Below, one piece after another: positions 43,008-50,039 of a stretch of 50,039 bases of DNA; position 1 is the first letter of the stretch; every line of letters begins with the position of its first letter. A program made the translations under genes and the position numbers. Below the pieces are notes generated by a model. It had not been told where the DNA came from. It ran no database searches and saw nothing but the letters and a program-made list of their open reading frames with translations. The stretch comes from Pseudomonadota bacterium (GTDB lineage: Bacteria > Bdellovibrionota > UBA1018 > CAIMNF01), in contig JAIXWV010000003.1 in the NCBI GenBank assembly GCA_027491115.1, forward strand, positions 1-50,039, given 5' to 3'.

Positions 43008-43039
43008 AAACCCGGTGGAGGATCTTCACCGGGTTTTTT
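43008..43039 (+). terminator. Intrinsic terminator after the 98-residue protein gene
   Basis: AAACCCGGTG at 43008-43017 pairs perfectly with CACCGGGTTT at 43027-43036, loop of nine bases, with six T at 43034-43039. It ends the plus-strand gene at 42983. The ruvB stop is at 43042, so the hairpin may also end the ruv transcript, though on the minus strand only GTTTG follows it. Confidence 0.92.
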
Positions 43040-43041
43040 CA

Positions 43042-44064
43042 TTAGAACAGTGTCTTCGGTGGAAACCCGAGGTGGGTGAACGCCTGGGGCGTGGCCACCC
43101 GGCCGCGCGGAGTCCTTTGGATGAACCCTTGCTGGACCAGATACGGCTCGTACACGTCCTCGATGGTGTCTCGCTCTTCAGACAGGACACTCGACAGAGT
43201 CTCGATTCCCACCGGTCCCCCGTCGAATTTTTCAATCATGGCGGTGAGGAGCTTGCGGTCCATGGAGTCGAGACCCAGTTCGTCGATCTCGAACAGACTC
43301 AAAGCCTCGCTCGCAGTTTTCTTGTCGATGCTGAAACCGGTGACCGACTTGAACTTCACTTGCGCAAAATCCCGGACCCGCCTGACCAGGCGATTGGCAA
43401 TCCGAGGAGTTCCACGAGCCCTTCTGGCAATCTCGAAGGCTCCGGCCTCTTCAATGCTGACATTCAGCAATCGGGCGGATCGGGAAACGATTCTTGCTAG
43501 CTCACCCGCCGCATAGAAATCCAAGCGGAGCTCCACGCCGAAACGCCCACGCAGAGGACTGGAGAGCAATCCCGTTCGAGTCGTCGCACCCACCAAGGTG
43601 AAACGGGGAAGGTCGATCCGGATGGTTCGGGCGCTCGGACCCTGTCCGACAATCAAATCGAGCTTGTAGTCTTCCATCGCCCCGTACAGCACTTCTTCTA
43701 TGGATTTTTGCAGGCGGTGGATCTCGTCGATGAACAGAACATCGCCTGGCGCCAGATTGGTCAGAACCGCTGCGAGATCTCCCTTTTTTTCAATCGTGGG
43801 ACCGGTCGCGATGTGAATCTGGGTTCCCATTTCACGGGCGACAATCTGGGCCAGGGTCGTCTTACCGAGACCCGGCGGACCAGCAAGCAACACATGATCG
43901 AGTGCGTCCCCGCGCTGTCTCGCCGCCTCGATGAACAATGAGATTTTTTCCCTAACCGAATCCTGCCCGATGTATTCCTCGAGCACCTGGGGTCGAAGGG
44001 ACTGCTCGATCTGGAGCTCTCCACCCTCTGAACGGATGGCGGGATCGACATCACGATCGCTCAT
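43042..44064 (-). CDS. ruvB: Holliday junction branch migration helicase RuvB
   Basis: AAA+ motor of the RuvAB complex that drives branch migration. The 340-residue protein starts with the RuvB-specific [25 protein letters not shown], followed by Walker [12 protein letters not shown] near residue 63, [17 protein letters not shown] (Walker B), the [17 protein letters not shown] sensor/arginine-finger segment and a C-terminal winged helix ([20 protein letters not shown]). It overlaps ruvA by 4 bases and is the last gene of the operon. Confidence 0.97.
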   Translation of the reverse strand: MSDRDVDPAIRSEGGELQIEQSLRPQVLEEYIGQDSVREKISLFIEAARQRGDALDHVLLAGPPGLGKTTLAQIVAREMGTQIHIATGPTIEKKGDLAAVLTNLAPGDVLFIDEIHRLQKSIEEVLYGAMEDYKLDLIVGQGPSARTIRIDLPRFTLVGATTRTGLLSSPLRGRFGVELRLDFYAAGELARIVSRSARLLNVSIEEAGAFEIARRARGTPRIANRLVRRVRDFAQVKFKSVTGFSIDKKTASEALSLFEIDELGLDSMDRKLLTAMIEKFDGGPVGIETLSSVLSEERDTIEDVYEPYLVQQGFIQRTPRGRVATPQAFTHLGFPPKTLF

Positions 44065-44732
44065 GACCCGAGCCCCCCCTTGAGCGCGACTTTGAGAACA
44101 TCTTCCACCCGCTCAGGTCGGCCCAACAAAGAAAAGGCATGCTCGACCATTTGCTTGGCCTGGACTTCCTTATAGCCAAGTCCTTGAAGGGCCAGATAGG
44201 CATCGATGAAGACAGGGTTGGTCCGATCACCGGATCCAGAAGCAACCGTAGCGGTGCCCGTCCGAGCCGGTGCGGCTCCGGCTGCTGAACGCCGAAGGGT
44301 TCCGGCCTCGATCTTCTTCACAATCACATCTTTCAGCTCGAGCACCATCCGCTCGGCGGTTTTCTTGCCGACCCCGGAAATACCGGTGAGTGCGGCCTTG
44401 TCTTCCTCGAGGATCATCGAGGCCAATGAGAGATCGTCCGAATGCGAAAGGAGCGCAAGCGCCATTTTCGGACCCACTCCGGATACCTGCAACAGTGTGG
44501 TGAAGAAGTGTTTCTCTGCGGGGTGCTGGAACCCGTACAGGTCGAAGGCATCTTCTCTGACGTGGGTGTAGACATACACTTCAGCTCGCTGCCCGGGGAT
44601 GAGAACATCGTAGCGGGGGTGATCGGGGGTTTTGACCAGGTACCCGACCTGCCCCTGTGACTCACTTCCCGTCACGAGAATCATCTCACCGTTTTGTCGT
44701 TCTTTGACGACGCCGTTCAGATAAGCCAACAT
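44061..44732 (-). CDS. ruvA: Holliday junction DNA-binding protein RuvA
   Basis: Tetrameric protein that holds the Holliday junction for RuvB and RuvC. I start it at ATG 44732 (223 residues), where the sequence begins [12 protein letters not shown] as in the family; the longer frame is the shadow of ruvC. The OB domain is followed by two helix-hairpin-helix motifs, [16 protein letters not shown] near residue 78 and [19 protein letters not shown] near 115. A flexible Ala/Gly/Thr linker precedes domain III ([19 protein letters not shown]), which contacts RuvB. It is slightly longer than E. coli RuvA (203). No strong ribosome binding site is seen 31 bases after ruvC. Confidence 0.95.
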   Translation of the reverse strand: MLAYLNGVVKERQNGEMILVTGSESQGQVGYLVKTPDHPRYDVLIPGQRAEVYVYTHVREDAFDLYGFQHPAEKHFFTTLLQVSGVGPKMALALLSHSDDLSLASMILEEDKAALTGISGVGKKTAERMVLELKDVIVKKIEAGTLRRSAAGAAPARTGTATVASGSGDRTNPVFIDAYLALQGLGYKEVQAKQMVEHAFSLLGRPERVEDVLKVALKGGLGS

Positions 44733-44763
44733 GCGTTCATCATGTCTTGAATCGGCGGTCTTT

Positions 44764-45336
44764 TCAACGCTTGAGTGCCGGGCCCCGCTGGAGTGCGGAT
44801 TCTGCGAGGGATTTGAGCGAATTCTTCGATCTTCCCCCGGACTTGGCCTGACCGACCAACGCATGCGCCAATGCGATCGCCAACGCATCTGATGCGTCCG
44901 CAGACTCGAACTCCTGACCACCCAGTAGGATACGGAGCATCTTTGCCACCTGCTCTTTATCTGCGCGCCCGTGCCCGGTGATGCGACTCTTCACTTCAGT
45001 GGCAGCATATTCGTGGATCTCGAGATCATGGAGAGCCCCGGTGAGTAGGACCACACCCCTTGCTTGACCAAGCTTCAGAGCTGAAACGGCATTCTTTGAA
45101 AAGAAAACCCTCTCCACCGCCATGACTGTGGGCCGATACTTCAGAATCAATTCTGAGAGACCGGTATGGATTTCTTTGAGACGAGACGGAGTGGTCTCAT
45201 CCACCGGAACATCACGGTACTCTTTGTGAAACAACCTGAGAGTGCCGTGATCAACCACGCGGACGGAGTTACCCGATTTCTCGATCAATCCGTACCCGAG
45301 GAGGCGTGATCCGGGATCCACCCCGAGAATGATCAT
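44764..45336 (-). CDS. ruvC: Holliday junction resolvase RuvC
   Basis: Endonuclease that cuts Holliday junctions. The 190-residue RNase H-like protein has Asp7 in LGVDPGSRLLGYG, Glu75 in VMAVERVFFSKN and the C-terminal acidic pair in ADASDALAIALAHA, which together make the metal site. The linking segment YAATEVKSRITGHGRADKEQV is standard. A basic C-terminal tail extends about 25 residues beyond the E. coli protein. It overlaps the SPT-like gene by 4 bases. Confidence 0.97.
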   Translation of the reverse strand: MIILGVDPGSRLLGYGLIEKSGNSVRVVDHGTLRLFHKEYRDVPVDETTPSRLKEIHTGLSELILKYRPTVMAVERVFFSKNAVSALKLGQARGVVLLTGALHDLEIHEYAATEVKSRITGHGRADKEQVAKMLRILLGGQEFESADASDALAIALAHALVGQAKSGGRSKNSLKSLAESALQRGPALKR

Positions 45337-46598
45337 TGAATGGAGTGAGCTCCGAAGTTCTCAAGAGCGATTCGGTTGAGGCGCTCGGTGGTTTCGGCGC
45401 TTCCGAGAACGCCGAACTCACGTCCGATCTTTTCCAGATGTTCGAGGGCGTAATCCAAATCTTCCTTGGTGTGCGACGCCATGTAGCTGGTCCGGATGAG
45501 TGAGCATCCTTCTGGCACCGCAGGACGGACCACGGGGGTCACAAAAACGCCTTCCTCACAGAGCTTCTGGGTCATGGCGAACGCCGTGGCGTCGTCTCCG
45601 ATCAAAAGCGGAATGATCGGAGTGCGGCTGTTGAGCGTGTTGAAGCCCATGGATCTCAGGTTTTTGCTCATGTAAGCCGCATTGTCGGTGAGACTGCGCA
45701 GGTGCTCGGGTTCGGTCTCCATGATGTCCAGACACTTCAACACCGTGGCGGTCGAGGCCGGAGACATGGCGGCAGAAAACATGAACGGGCGCGCCTTGTG
45801 CTTGATGTAGTGGACCACATCGCTGGTGCCGGCGATGAATCCGCCGATCGATGCGAATGATTTCGAAAAGGTCCCCATGACGAGATCGATGTCCTGGTGA
45901 TTTCCGAAGTGGTGTCCGGTTCCTTCACCGCGAGGTCCGAGGACTCCGAGGGAATGGGCGTCGTCCACGTAGATTTTGCAATTGTATTTCTTGCCGAGAT
46001 CGATCATGCCGGGAAGGTTCAGGATGTCACCGGACATCGAGAACACACCGTCGGCGATGATGAGAGCGCCATCGTATTTTTCGCGGGTGTTTTTCAATAC
46101 GCGCTCGAGGTCTTCGAGATCATTGTGTTTGAAGCGAATCGTGTCTCCGAGAGCCACGCGGGTTCCCTCGACGATGGATGCATGATTCTCACGGTCACTG
46201 TAAATGACATCAGCCCGACCGACGAGCGCACCGAGCGTTCCCTGATTCACAAAGAAACCGGTGGAGAAACAGAGTGCCGCTTCTTTTCCGACAAATGCGG
46301 CGAGACGGGCTTCGAGCTGTTCGTGCAAGTCCAGGTTCCCGTTCAAAAAGCGGGATCCGGTGCAGCCGGTGCCGTATTTGTCGATCGCGTCCTGGGCGGC
46401 TTCCATCACTCTGCGATCATGGGTGAGTCCCAAGTAATTGTTTGAACCGATCATGACCTGGCGCTTGCCCGCGGTAACGACGTTGTTGCCGGTGGATGCT
46501 GTGATCGGTCTGAAGTAGGGATAGAGCCCCATCGCCTGAAGCTTCTTGGCATCTTCGAACTTGTAACATTTGGAGAACAAATCACCGCCGGTGCTCAT
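45333..46598 (-). CDS. Serine palmitoyltransferase-like alpha-oxoamine synthase
   Basis: A PLP enzyme of 421 residues that condenses an acyl-CoA with an amino acid. The PLP lysine is Lys246 in GTFSKSFAS; DDAHSLGVLGPRGEGTGHH and RENHASIVEG are fold-type I landmarks. The N-terminal sequence LYPYFRPI...MIGSNNYLGLTHD and YGTGCTGSRFLNGNLDLHEQLE resemble bacterial serine palmitoyltransferases of Bacteroidetes and delta-type bacteria more than glycine C-acetyltransferase (Kbl) or BioF. Sphingolipids are known from Bdellovibrio-like bacteria, which fits, but no other sphingolipid gene is in the window. It is the first gene of the ruvCAB transcript, with AAGGG and a good promoter upstream. Confidence 0.85.
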   Translation of the reverse strand: MSTGGDLFSKCYKFEDAKKLQAMGLYPYFRPITASTGNNVVTAGKRQVMIGSNNYLGLTHDRRVMEAAQDAIDKYGTGCTGSRFLNGNLDLHEQLEARLAAFVGKEAALCFSTGFFVNQGTLGALVGRADVIYSDRENHASIVEGTRVALGDTIRFKHNDLEDLERVLKNTREKYDGALIIADGVFSMSGDILNLPGMIDLGKKYNCKIYVDDAHSLGVLGPRGEGTGHHFGNHQDIDLVMGTFSKSFASIGGFIAGTSDVVHYIKHKARPFMFSAAMSPASTATVLKCLDIMETEPEHLRSLTDNAAYMSKNLRSMGFNTLNSRTPIIPLLIGDDATAFAMTQKLCEEGVFVTPVVRPAVPEGCSLIRTSYMASHTKEDLDYALEHLEKIGREFGVLGSAETTERLNRIALENFGAHSIQ

Positions 46599-46624
46599 AA
46601 AAAATATCCCTTCAAATTTAGGAG

Positions 46625-46653
46625 GTTATACCTTTTGGGGGGCGGGTTCGCAA
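46625..46653 (-). promoter_or_regulatory. Promoter for the SPT-ruvC-ruvA-ruvB operon
   Basis: On the minus strand TTGCGA (plus 46648-46653) and TATAAC (plus 46625-46630) are separated by 17 bases, a good sigma-70 layout. The -10 ends 27 bases before the ATG at 46598. AAGGG lies about eight bases before that start codon. Confidence 0.6.
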
Positions 46654-46713
46654 GGGAATTATGGGACGTTGCATTACTTGACGGTTGTGATAAACTATCG
46701 TGGAGGTAAATTC

Positions 46714-47058
46714 TTGATCCCAAAGGTAAACTCCCTCCCTATGCTCCGAGTCGTTCCCGAGCCCCGCTCGACGGAAAATGATCCTGGCTCTAGCCAGGGG
46801 AGCGGCGTGGCATACGACGCGCCTTCTGAGGGGTCTCGAGACTCCAGCCCCGACTCTGAACCCCAAGCCCAATCTGAATCAGAACCTCGGTCGGGCCTCC
46901 GTGTTGTGGTTCCCGTGGAGCAAAGCGGGATGACCGAAGTGGTCCGAGAGTTCCACGAAAACAAAAAGGAACGCGAGCCTCCGACCGGCCTCACCACTCG
47001 TTACCACCCCTCCGCTGGGAACACCAAGGGCCTGCTCCTCAATCGCAAGGCTGAGTGA
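46714..47058 (+). CDS. Small low-complexity hypothetical protein
   Basis: I take the TTG at 46714 as the start because GGAGG at 46702-46706 stands seven bases before it; the in-frame ATG at 46741 has no ribosome binding site. The 114-residue product is rich in Pro, Ser, Glu and Gln, with SEGSRDSSPDSEPQAQSESE in the middle, and so is mostly disordered. The last 45 residues (VVREFHENKKEREPPTG then RYHPSAGNTKGLLL) are more conserved-looking. There is no signal peptide or membrane segment. It ends 3 bases before the convergent TPR gene. Function unknown. Confidence 0.6.
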   Translation: MIPKVNSLPMLRVVPEPRSTENDPGSSQGSGVAYDAPSEGSRDSSPDSEPQAQSESEPRSGLRVVVPVEQSGMTEVVREFHENKKEREPPTGLTTRYHPSAGNTKGLLLNRKAE

Positions 47059-47061
47059 GAC

Positions 47062-50039
47062 TTAGCGTTTCATTGCCTCGATTTCGGCTCGATCTGGGGC
47101 ATCCGGCGCAAGGTCGACATAAAGTTGAAAGTGCCGGTTGGCAGATGACTGGTCACCGCTGTCCCGGTATGCAAGGCCGAGCTTCTTGTGCACTTCGGGG
47201 TTTCCTTTGTCGAGGGCCAGAGCTGCCTGATAGAGCGCGATCGCCGGCCCATACTGGCGCCTTAAATAATTCACGTACCCGGCCCCGATTTTTGCAAATG
47301 GGCTCTGCGGATCGAGTGTCATGGCTTGATTGAAGCTCTTGGCAGCCTCCTCGAGATCTCCAGCTTTGGTTCGGATCTCGCCGAGATCCAACCAAGAAGA
47401 AAGATGGCGAGGATTGATCTCAATTTCCCTTTCGAGTTCCACCAAGGCGTCCTTAGTTCGCCCCATCTTGCTCAACATTTTTGCTCGCCTGTAGTGCAAT
47501 TCGGGATAACGGGGCGAAACCTCAGAAACCCGCTGCAGGGACTCCTCCGCCTGCTCAAAATCGCCATCTTTGATAAATATTTCAAAGCGCTGAAGATACC
47601 CGTAAGGATCAGAGGCTTTTCTGTCTGAATATGCTTTGTAGGCCTCTAGCGCCCGTTTCTTGTTCTCCCTTTTCGCCCGGATCTCACGAAGGTAAATGTC
47701 CCCTTGAATCCGGTATGCGTCTGGATAATCGGGATCAATCTCCTGCGCATCCTCGGTAAATTGGAGCGCCTTTTCATATTCTTGCGACATAAAGAATATT
47801 TCGGCGATCCCGGTGAGAAGATCGGCCCTGGCTTTCGGAAGACGGGCAAGTTCATCCTGAATCCTACTCACTGCCTCGGAAACCCCGTTCGTTTTCAATA
47901 GACACTTGGCAGCACCGACAATTGCTGTCGTATTGAAAGGATCGAGTCGTTGGGAGATCGAATAAAAGAACTGGGCGTCCCGGTAGTTTTCCGTTTCTCT
48001 GAGGACATTCGCGTAGGAAGAGTAAACCTCCGTATCGATCGTATCGCGGGACATTGCTTTTCGATAAAATGAAATGGCCTGGGCGTAGTTCTTTTGATGA
48101 TAAGCGAGATCCCCTGCCAGCCGATCGATGGCACTCCTGAGCTTCGGCGAGTTTCGGTACTTGGCCATCACCCGTGAAGCTTCGTCCCAATCATGATTCC
48201 GGATGAGGGCATCGATCAACTTCACAGCAATTTGTGACTCTGCCTGGGACTTTCCGGTTTGCGCGAGCTCGAGCGCGCGCTTATACTGCGCCTGGGCTCG
48301 ATTGTACTCCCCTTGGCCCTGGAATAGGTCACCCATTCTTTCGACAGGAACATAAGATTGCGGAAAGGTATCCTGGGCTTGAAGGAATGCCGTGGTCGCC
48401 TCATGAACTTTTCCTGCCCTGATGTTTCGGTCACCCTCAAGAATGAAGGCGTACATCTTCGCCAGATCCTTGTACTTCGAGTCCTTTTCTGATGCTGCGA
48501 GAATGGAGTAATACTCCAACCGGAGGGCCTCATTCTTTGGATCCACCCGCAAAGCTTGCTCCAATGAAGTGATCGCTTTACCCACACTTTTGTTCAGGAG
48601 AGCGAGCTTGGCTCTGTAGATCAACGCCTGAACAAACTCTTTCGGGCTTTGTAACGAGGAGTTGTCCACCAGGAACTCAATGTTCCTGAGCTCTCGCATG
48701 AGTTCGCCCTTCTTCTCACTGATCCGGATCAATCCCAGAATTGAACGAGAGTGGCGCCTGTTGATCGCAAGCGCACGATTGTACTCCGCGGCAGCTTGAT
48801 CGTACTCCTTGTTTTGTTCATGTAGAAAACCCCTCAGGTAGTACAGCTTTGGAATCTTGAGTGCACTGGCCGGAATGAAGTCCAGGTTTTTCATAGCCTG
48901 GCCATAGTCCCCTTTTTCGACATAAACCCAGCCCAAGGTAAAGTAGAGAGCTGCATCCAGCTTTCCATAGAGCTTTCCGTACTCGACAATACGTTGGATT
49001 GCCGCTTCGTAGCGCTTGGACTGGACCAGGAACTCCACTTCAGCGATCAGGGTCTCCACCAGATCAAGTTGTTTGGTTTTCGAAAGTTCAATCAATTTAT
49101 TGATGACTAGAAACGTCCGCTCATCCTTGTTCGAAGACTCGATGGTATTCAAATAACAGGACGCCAACATCGCCAAAGCCTTCACATTCTGGGGATCGAG
49201 CCGAAGGGACTTGTGAAACAGCTCTGCCGCGCGAATGTAACCCTGTACCGTGTCTTCCCGATACGGATCCAGACCCTCCGCATAGAGCTTAGTGCTGATT
49301 GCCGGATCGGACTCACCGCTTCCCCCTCCGGGCAATTGGGGCCGGATCGGAGTTAGATTGACCTGTGGTTTCTTGGCCACCTCTTCATCATCTTCGTAAA
49401 GGACTTCGTATGCGACAAGGGTCAAGAACGCCAAAACGAGGAACGATTTTTGGGGAATGAACTTCCTGGCCCCCTTGCGCTTTTCGCCCTCAATACGAAG
49501 ATCTTCTTCAGAGAGAAGCTCTTTCGGCCTCTGAATGATGGTCGTTCTTTCACTTCTGAGCTGTTGATCCGAAAACTCATCTACCCGAACGGGAAGAACC
49601 TCTTCCTCGATGACCGTCGAGGGTGGAGCAGAGACCACTTCGGGTACGTCCTCACGATTCATCAATCGTGTGGGAATGTCGTCTGGTCCCGCTGGCGGCC
49701 TATGGTCTAAACGAGTGGCTTCGTTGTCTTCGTCTGAAAAATCGGGTCGTGCCAAACCGGGATCAGTTTTTTCCTCAACCTCATTTTCGGGAACTGAAGT
49801 TCGCTGAGTGGGAGCACGGACCACTACTGATCGAGTCGGTTCTTTGGGTGCGTGATCTTCAAATGCTTGCTCAGGTACAGACTCCGGTTGCCTGGCGATG
49901 ATTTGGGTTCGGGGCTCTGAATCCTGGACTGGCCGTGGTTTGGGCTTGGGTTCAGGCTTTGGCTCGGGCTTTGGCTCGGGCTTTGGCTCGGGCTTTGGCT
50001 CGGGCTTTGGCTCGGGCTTTGGCTCGGGCTTTGGCTCGG
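47062..50039 (-). CDS. TPR-repeat membrane protein with Pro-Glu-Pro-Lys N-terminal tract, 5' end cut by the window
   Basis: The minus-strand frame is open from the stop at 47062 to the window edge, more than 990 codons. Counting from the N-terminus the visible part begins with seven PEPK repeats, then an acidic disordered stretch, then a single membrane segment (KSFLVLAFLTLVAYEVLY, about bases 49400-49450), then roughly 700 residues of TPR-like helical repeats with the AxxYxxALxxxP pattern, such as AAAEYNRALAINRRHSRSILG and AAKSFNQAMTLDPQSPFAKIG. A GTG at 49824 is an internal candidate start, but it would drop the PEPK tract, whose frame is unbroken. The topology suggests a cytoplasmic N-terminus and extracytoplasmic TPRs for protein interaction. 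The missing N-terminus may hold a further domain. Confidence 0.85.
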   Translation of the reverse strand, partial: EPKPEPKPEPKPEPKPEPKPEPKPEPKPEPKPKPRPVQDSEPRTQIIARQPESVPEQAFEDHAPKEPTRSVVVRAPTQRTSVPENEVEEKTDPGLARPDFSDEDNEATRLDHRPPAGPDDIPTRLMNREDVPEVVSAPPSTVIEEEVLPVRVDEFSDQQLRSERTTIIQRPKELLSEEDLRIEGEKRKGARKFIPQKSFLVLAFLTLVAYEVLYEDDEEVAKKPQVNLTPIRPQLPGGGSGESDPAISTKLYAEGLDPYREDTVQGYIRAAELFHKSLRLDPQNVKALAMLASCYLNTIESSNKDERTFLVINKLIELSKTKQLDLVETLIAEVEFLVQSKRYEAAIQRIVEYGKLYGKLDAALYFTLGWVYVEKGDYGQAMKNLDFIPASALKIPKLYYLRGFLHEQNKEYDQAAAEYNRALAINRRHSRSILGLIRISEKKGELMRELRNIEFLVDNSSLQSPKEFVQALIYRAKLALLNKSVGKAITSLEQALRVDPKNEALRLEYYSILAASEKDSKYKDLAKMYAFILEGDRNIRAGKVHEATTAFLQAQDTFPQSYVPVERMGDLFQGQGEYNRAQAQYKRALELAQTGKSQAESQIAVKLIDALIRNHDWDEASRVMAKYRNSPKLRSAIDRLAGDLAYHQKNYAQAISFYRKAMSRDTIDTEVYSSYANVLRETENYRDAQFFYSISQRLDPFNTTAIVGAAKCLLKTNGVSEAVSRIQDELARLPKARADLLTGIAEIFFMSQEYEKALQFTEDAQEIDPDYPDAYRIQGDIYLREIRAKRENKKRALEAYKAYSDRKASDPYGYLQRFEIFIKDGDFEQAEESLQRVSEVSPRYPELHYRRAKMLSKMGRTKDALVELEREIEINPRHLSSWLDLGEIRTKAGDLEEAAKSFNQAMTLDPQSPFAKIGAGYVNYLRRQYGPAIALYQAALALDKGNPEVHKKLGLAYRDSGDQSSANRHFQLYVDLAPDAPDRAEIEAMKR
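49955..50039 (-). repeat. Tandem 12-base repeat encoding Pro-Glu-Pro-Lys
   Basis: Seven perfect copies of GGCTTTGGCTCG (plus strand) run from 49955 to 50038 and continue past the window end. On the minus strand each encodes PEPK in the TPR protein frame. The identity of the copies suggests recent expansion by slippage; the repeat count is likely to vary between strains, always in frame because the unit is 12 bases. Confidence 0.95.

Noticed and set aside
49955-50039. Regular short repeats as a CRISPR array
   Set aside because: The 12-base units are contiguous without spacers and encode PEPK in frame.

Overview
This is a gene-dense window from a Gram-negative, moderately GC-rich bacterial chromosome. 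Almost every gene is a recognisable housekeeping or envelope gene. Starts are ATG, GTG or TTG, and many neighbours overlap by 4 bases. LPS genes (lpxC, lptG-type), lipoprotein genes (lgt, lspA), an MglA-type polarity GTPase downstream of dnaX-recR, a serine palmitoyltransferase-like enzyme, two DksA/TraR proteins and two secreted subtilases together suggest a predatory or delta-proteobacterial relative, most likely Bdellovibrionota. That placement is an inference from gene content, not from a tree. I see no insertion sequence, prophage, CRISPR array or defence island.

Layout, left to right. 1-5122 (+): the 3' end of a large protein of unknown function and an exported S8 protease. 5106-9857 (-): a run lptG-def-fmt-rpe-hutH. 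9884-10666 (+): lepB. 10660-14972 (-): galU, an exported hypothetical, priA and a CFI-box protein. 15012-15848 (+): a small outer-membrane barrel. 15845-20170 (-): a nucleotidyltransferase-fold protein, lspA, lgt and a BtuFCD-type importer. 20171-21135: an RNA-rich regulatory stretch around a dksA/traR-like gene. 21136-26780 (-): a protease with two catalytic domains, then dnaX, recR, mglA and a second dksA-like gene. 26812-28311 (+): a photolyase homologue. 28315-29379 (-): mltG. 29532-34840 (+): rho-prfA-prmC-murA and an O-methyltransferase. 34851-40276 (-): truC and a 1545-residue cysteine-rich secreted protein. 40472-41545 (+): lpxC and tRNA-Pro(GGG). 41549-42535 (-): a beta-helix lipoprotein. 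42687-42983 (+): a 98-residue protein with its own terminator. 43042-46598 (-): an SPT-like enzyme followed by ruvC, ruvA and ruvB. 46714-47058 (+): a small low-complexity protein. 47062-50039 (-): a TPR membrane protein running off the end of the window.

The most interesting locus is 20171-21135. A DksA/TraR-like gene follows a sigma-54-type -24/-12 element. Its 5' leader holds a stem-loop with an AGGAU apical loop, and its ribosome binding site is AAAGGAG. Its 3' side carries a string of hairpins, most showing GGA in the loop, and ends in a terminator. This is the architecture of CsrA/RsmA target leaders and of CsrB/RsmY/RsmZ sponge RNAs. An attenuator-like pair of mutually exclusive hairpins lies further upstream. 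I read this as a possible self-contained Csr-type circuit built around a stringent-response regulator. It was found by eye and has not been tested by folding or homology search.

Other unusual proteins: a photolyase of the Fe-S (PhrB) class in which all four cluster cysteine positions appear lost; a subtilisin fused to an HExxH...E zinc-peptidase-like domain; a nucleotidyltransferase with both expected catalytic aspartates replaced by asparagine; and the cysteine-rich mosaic protein with an ASH-like domain and a dickkopf/knottin-like module.
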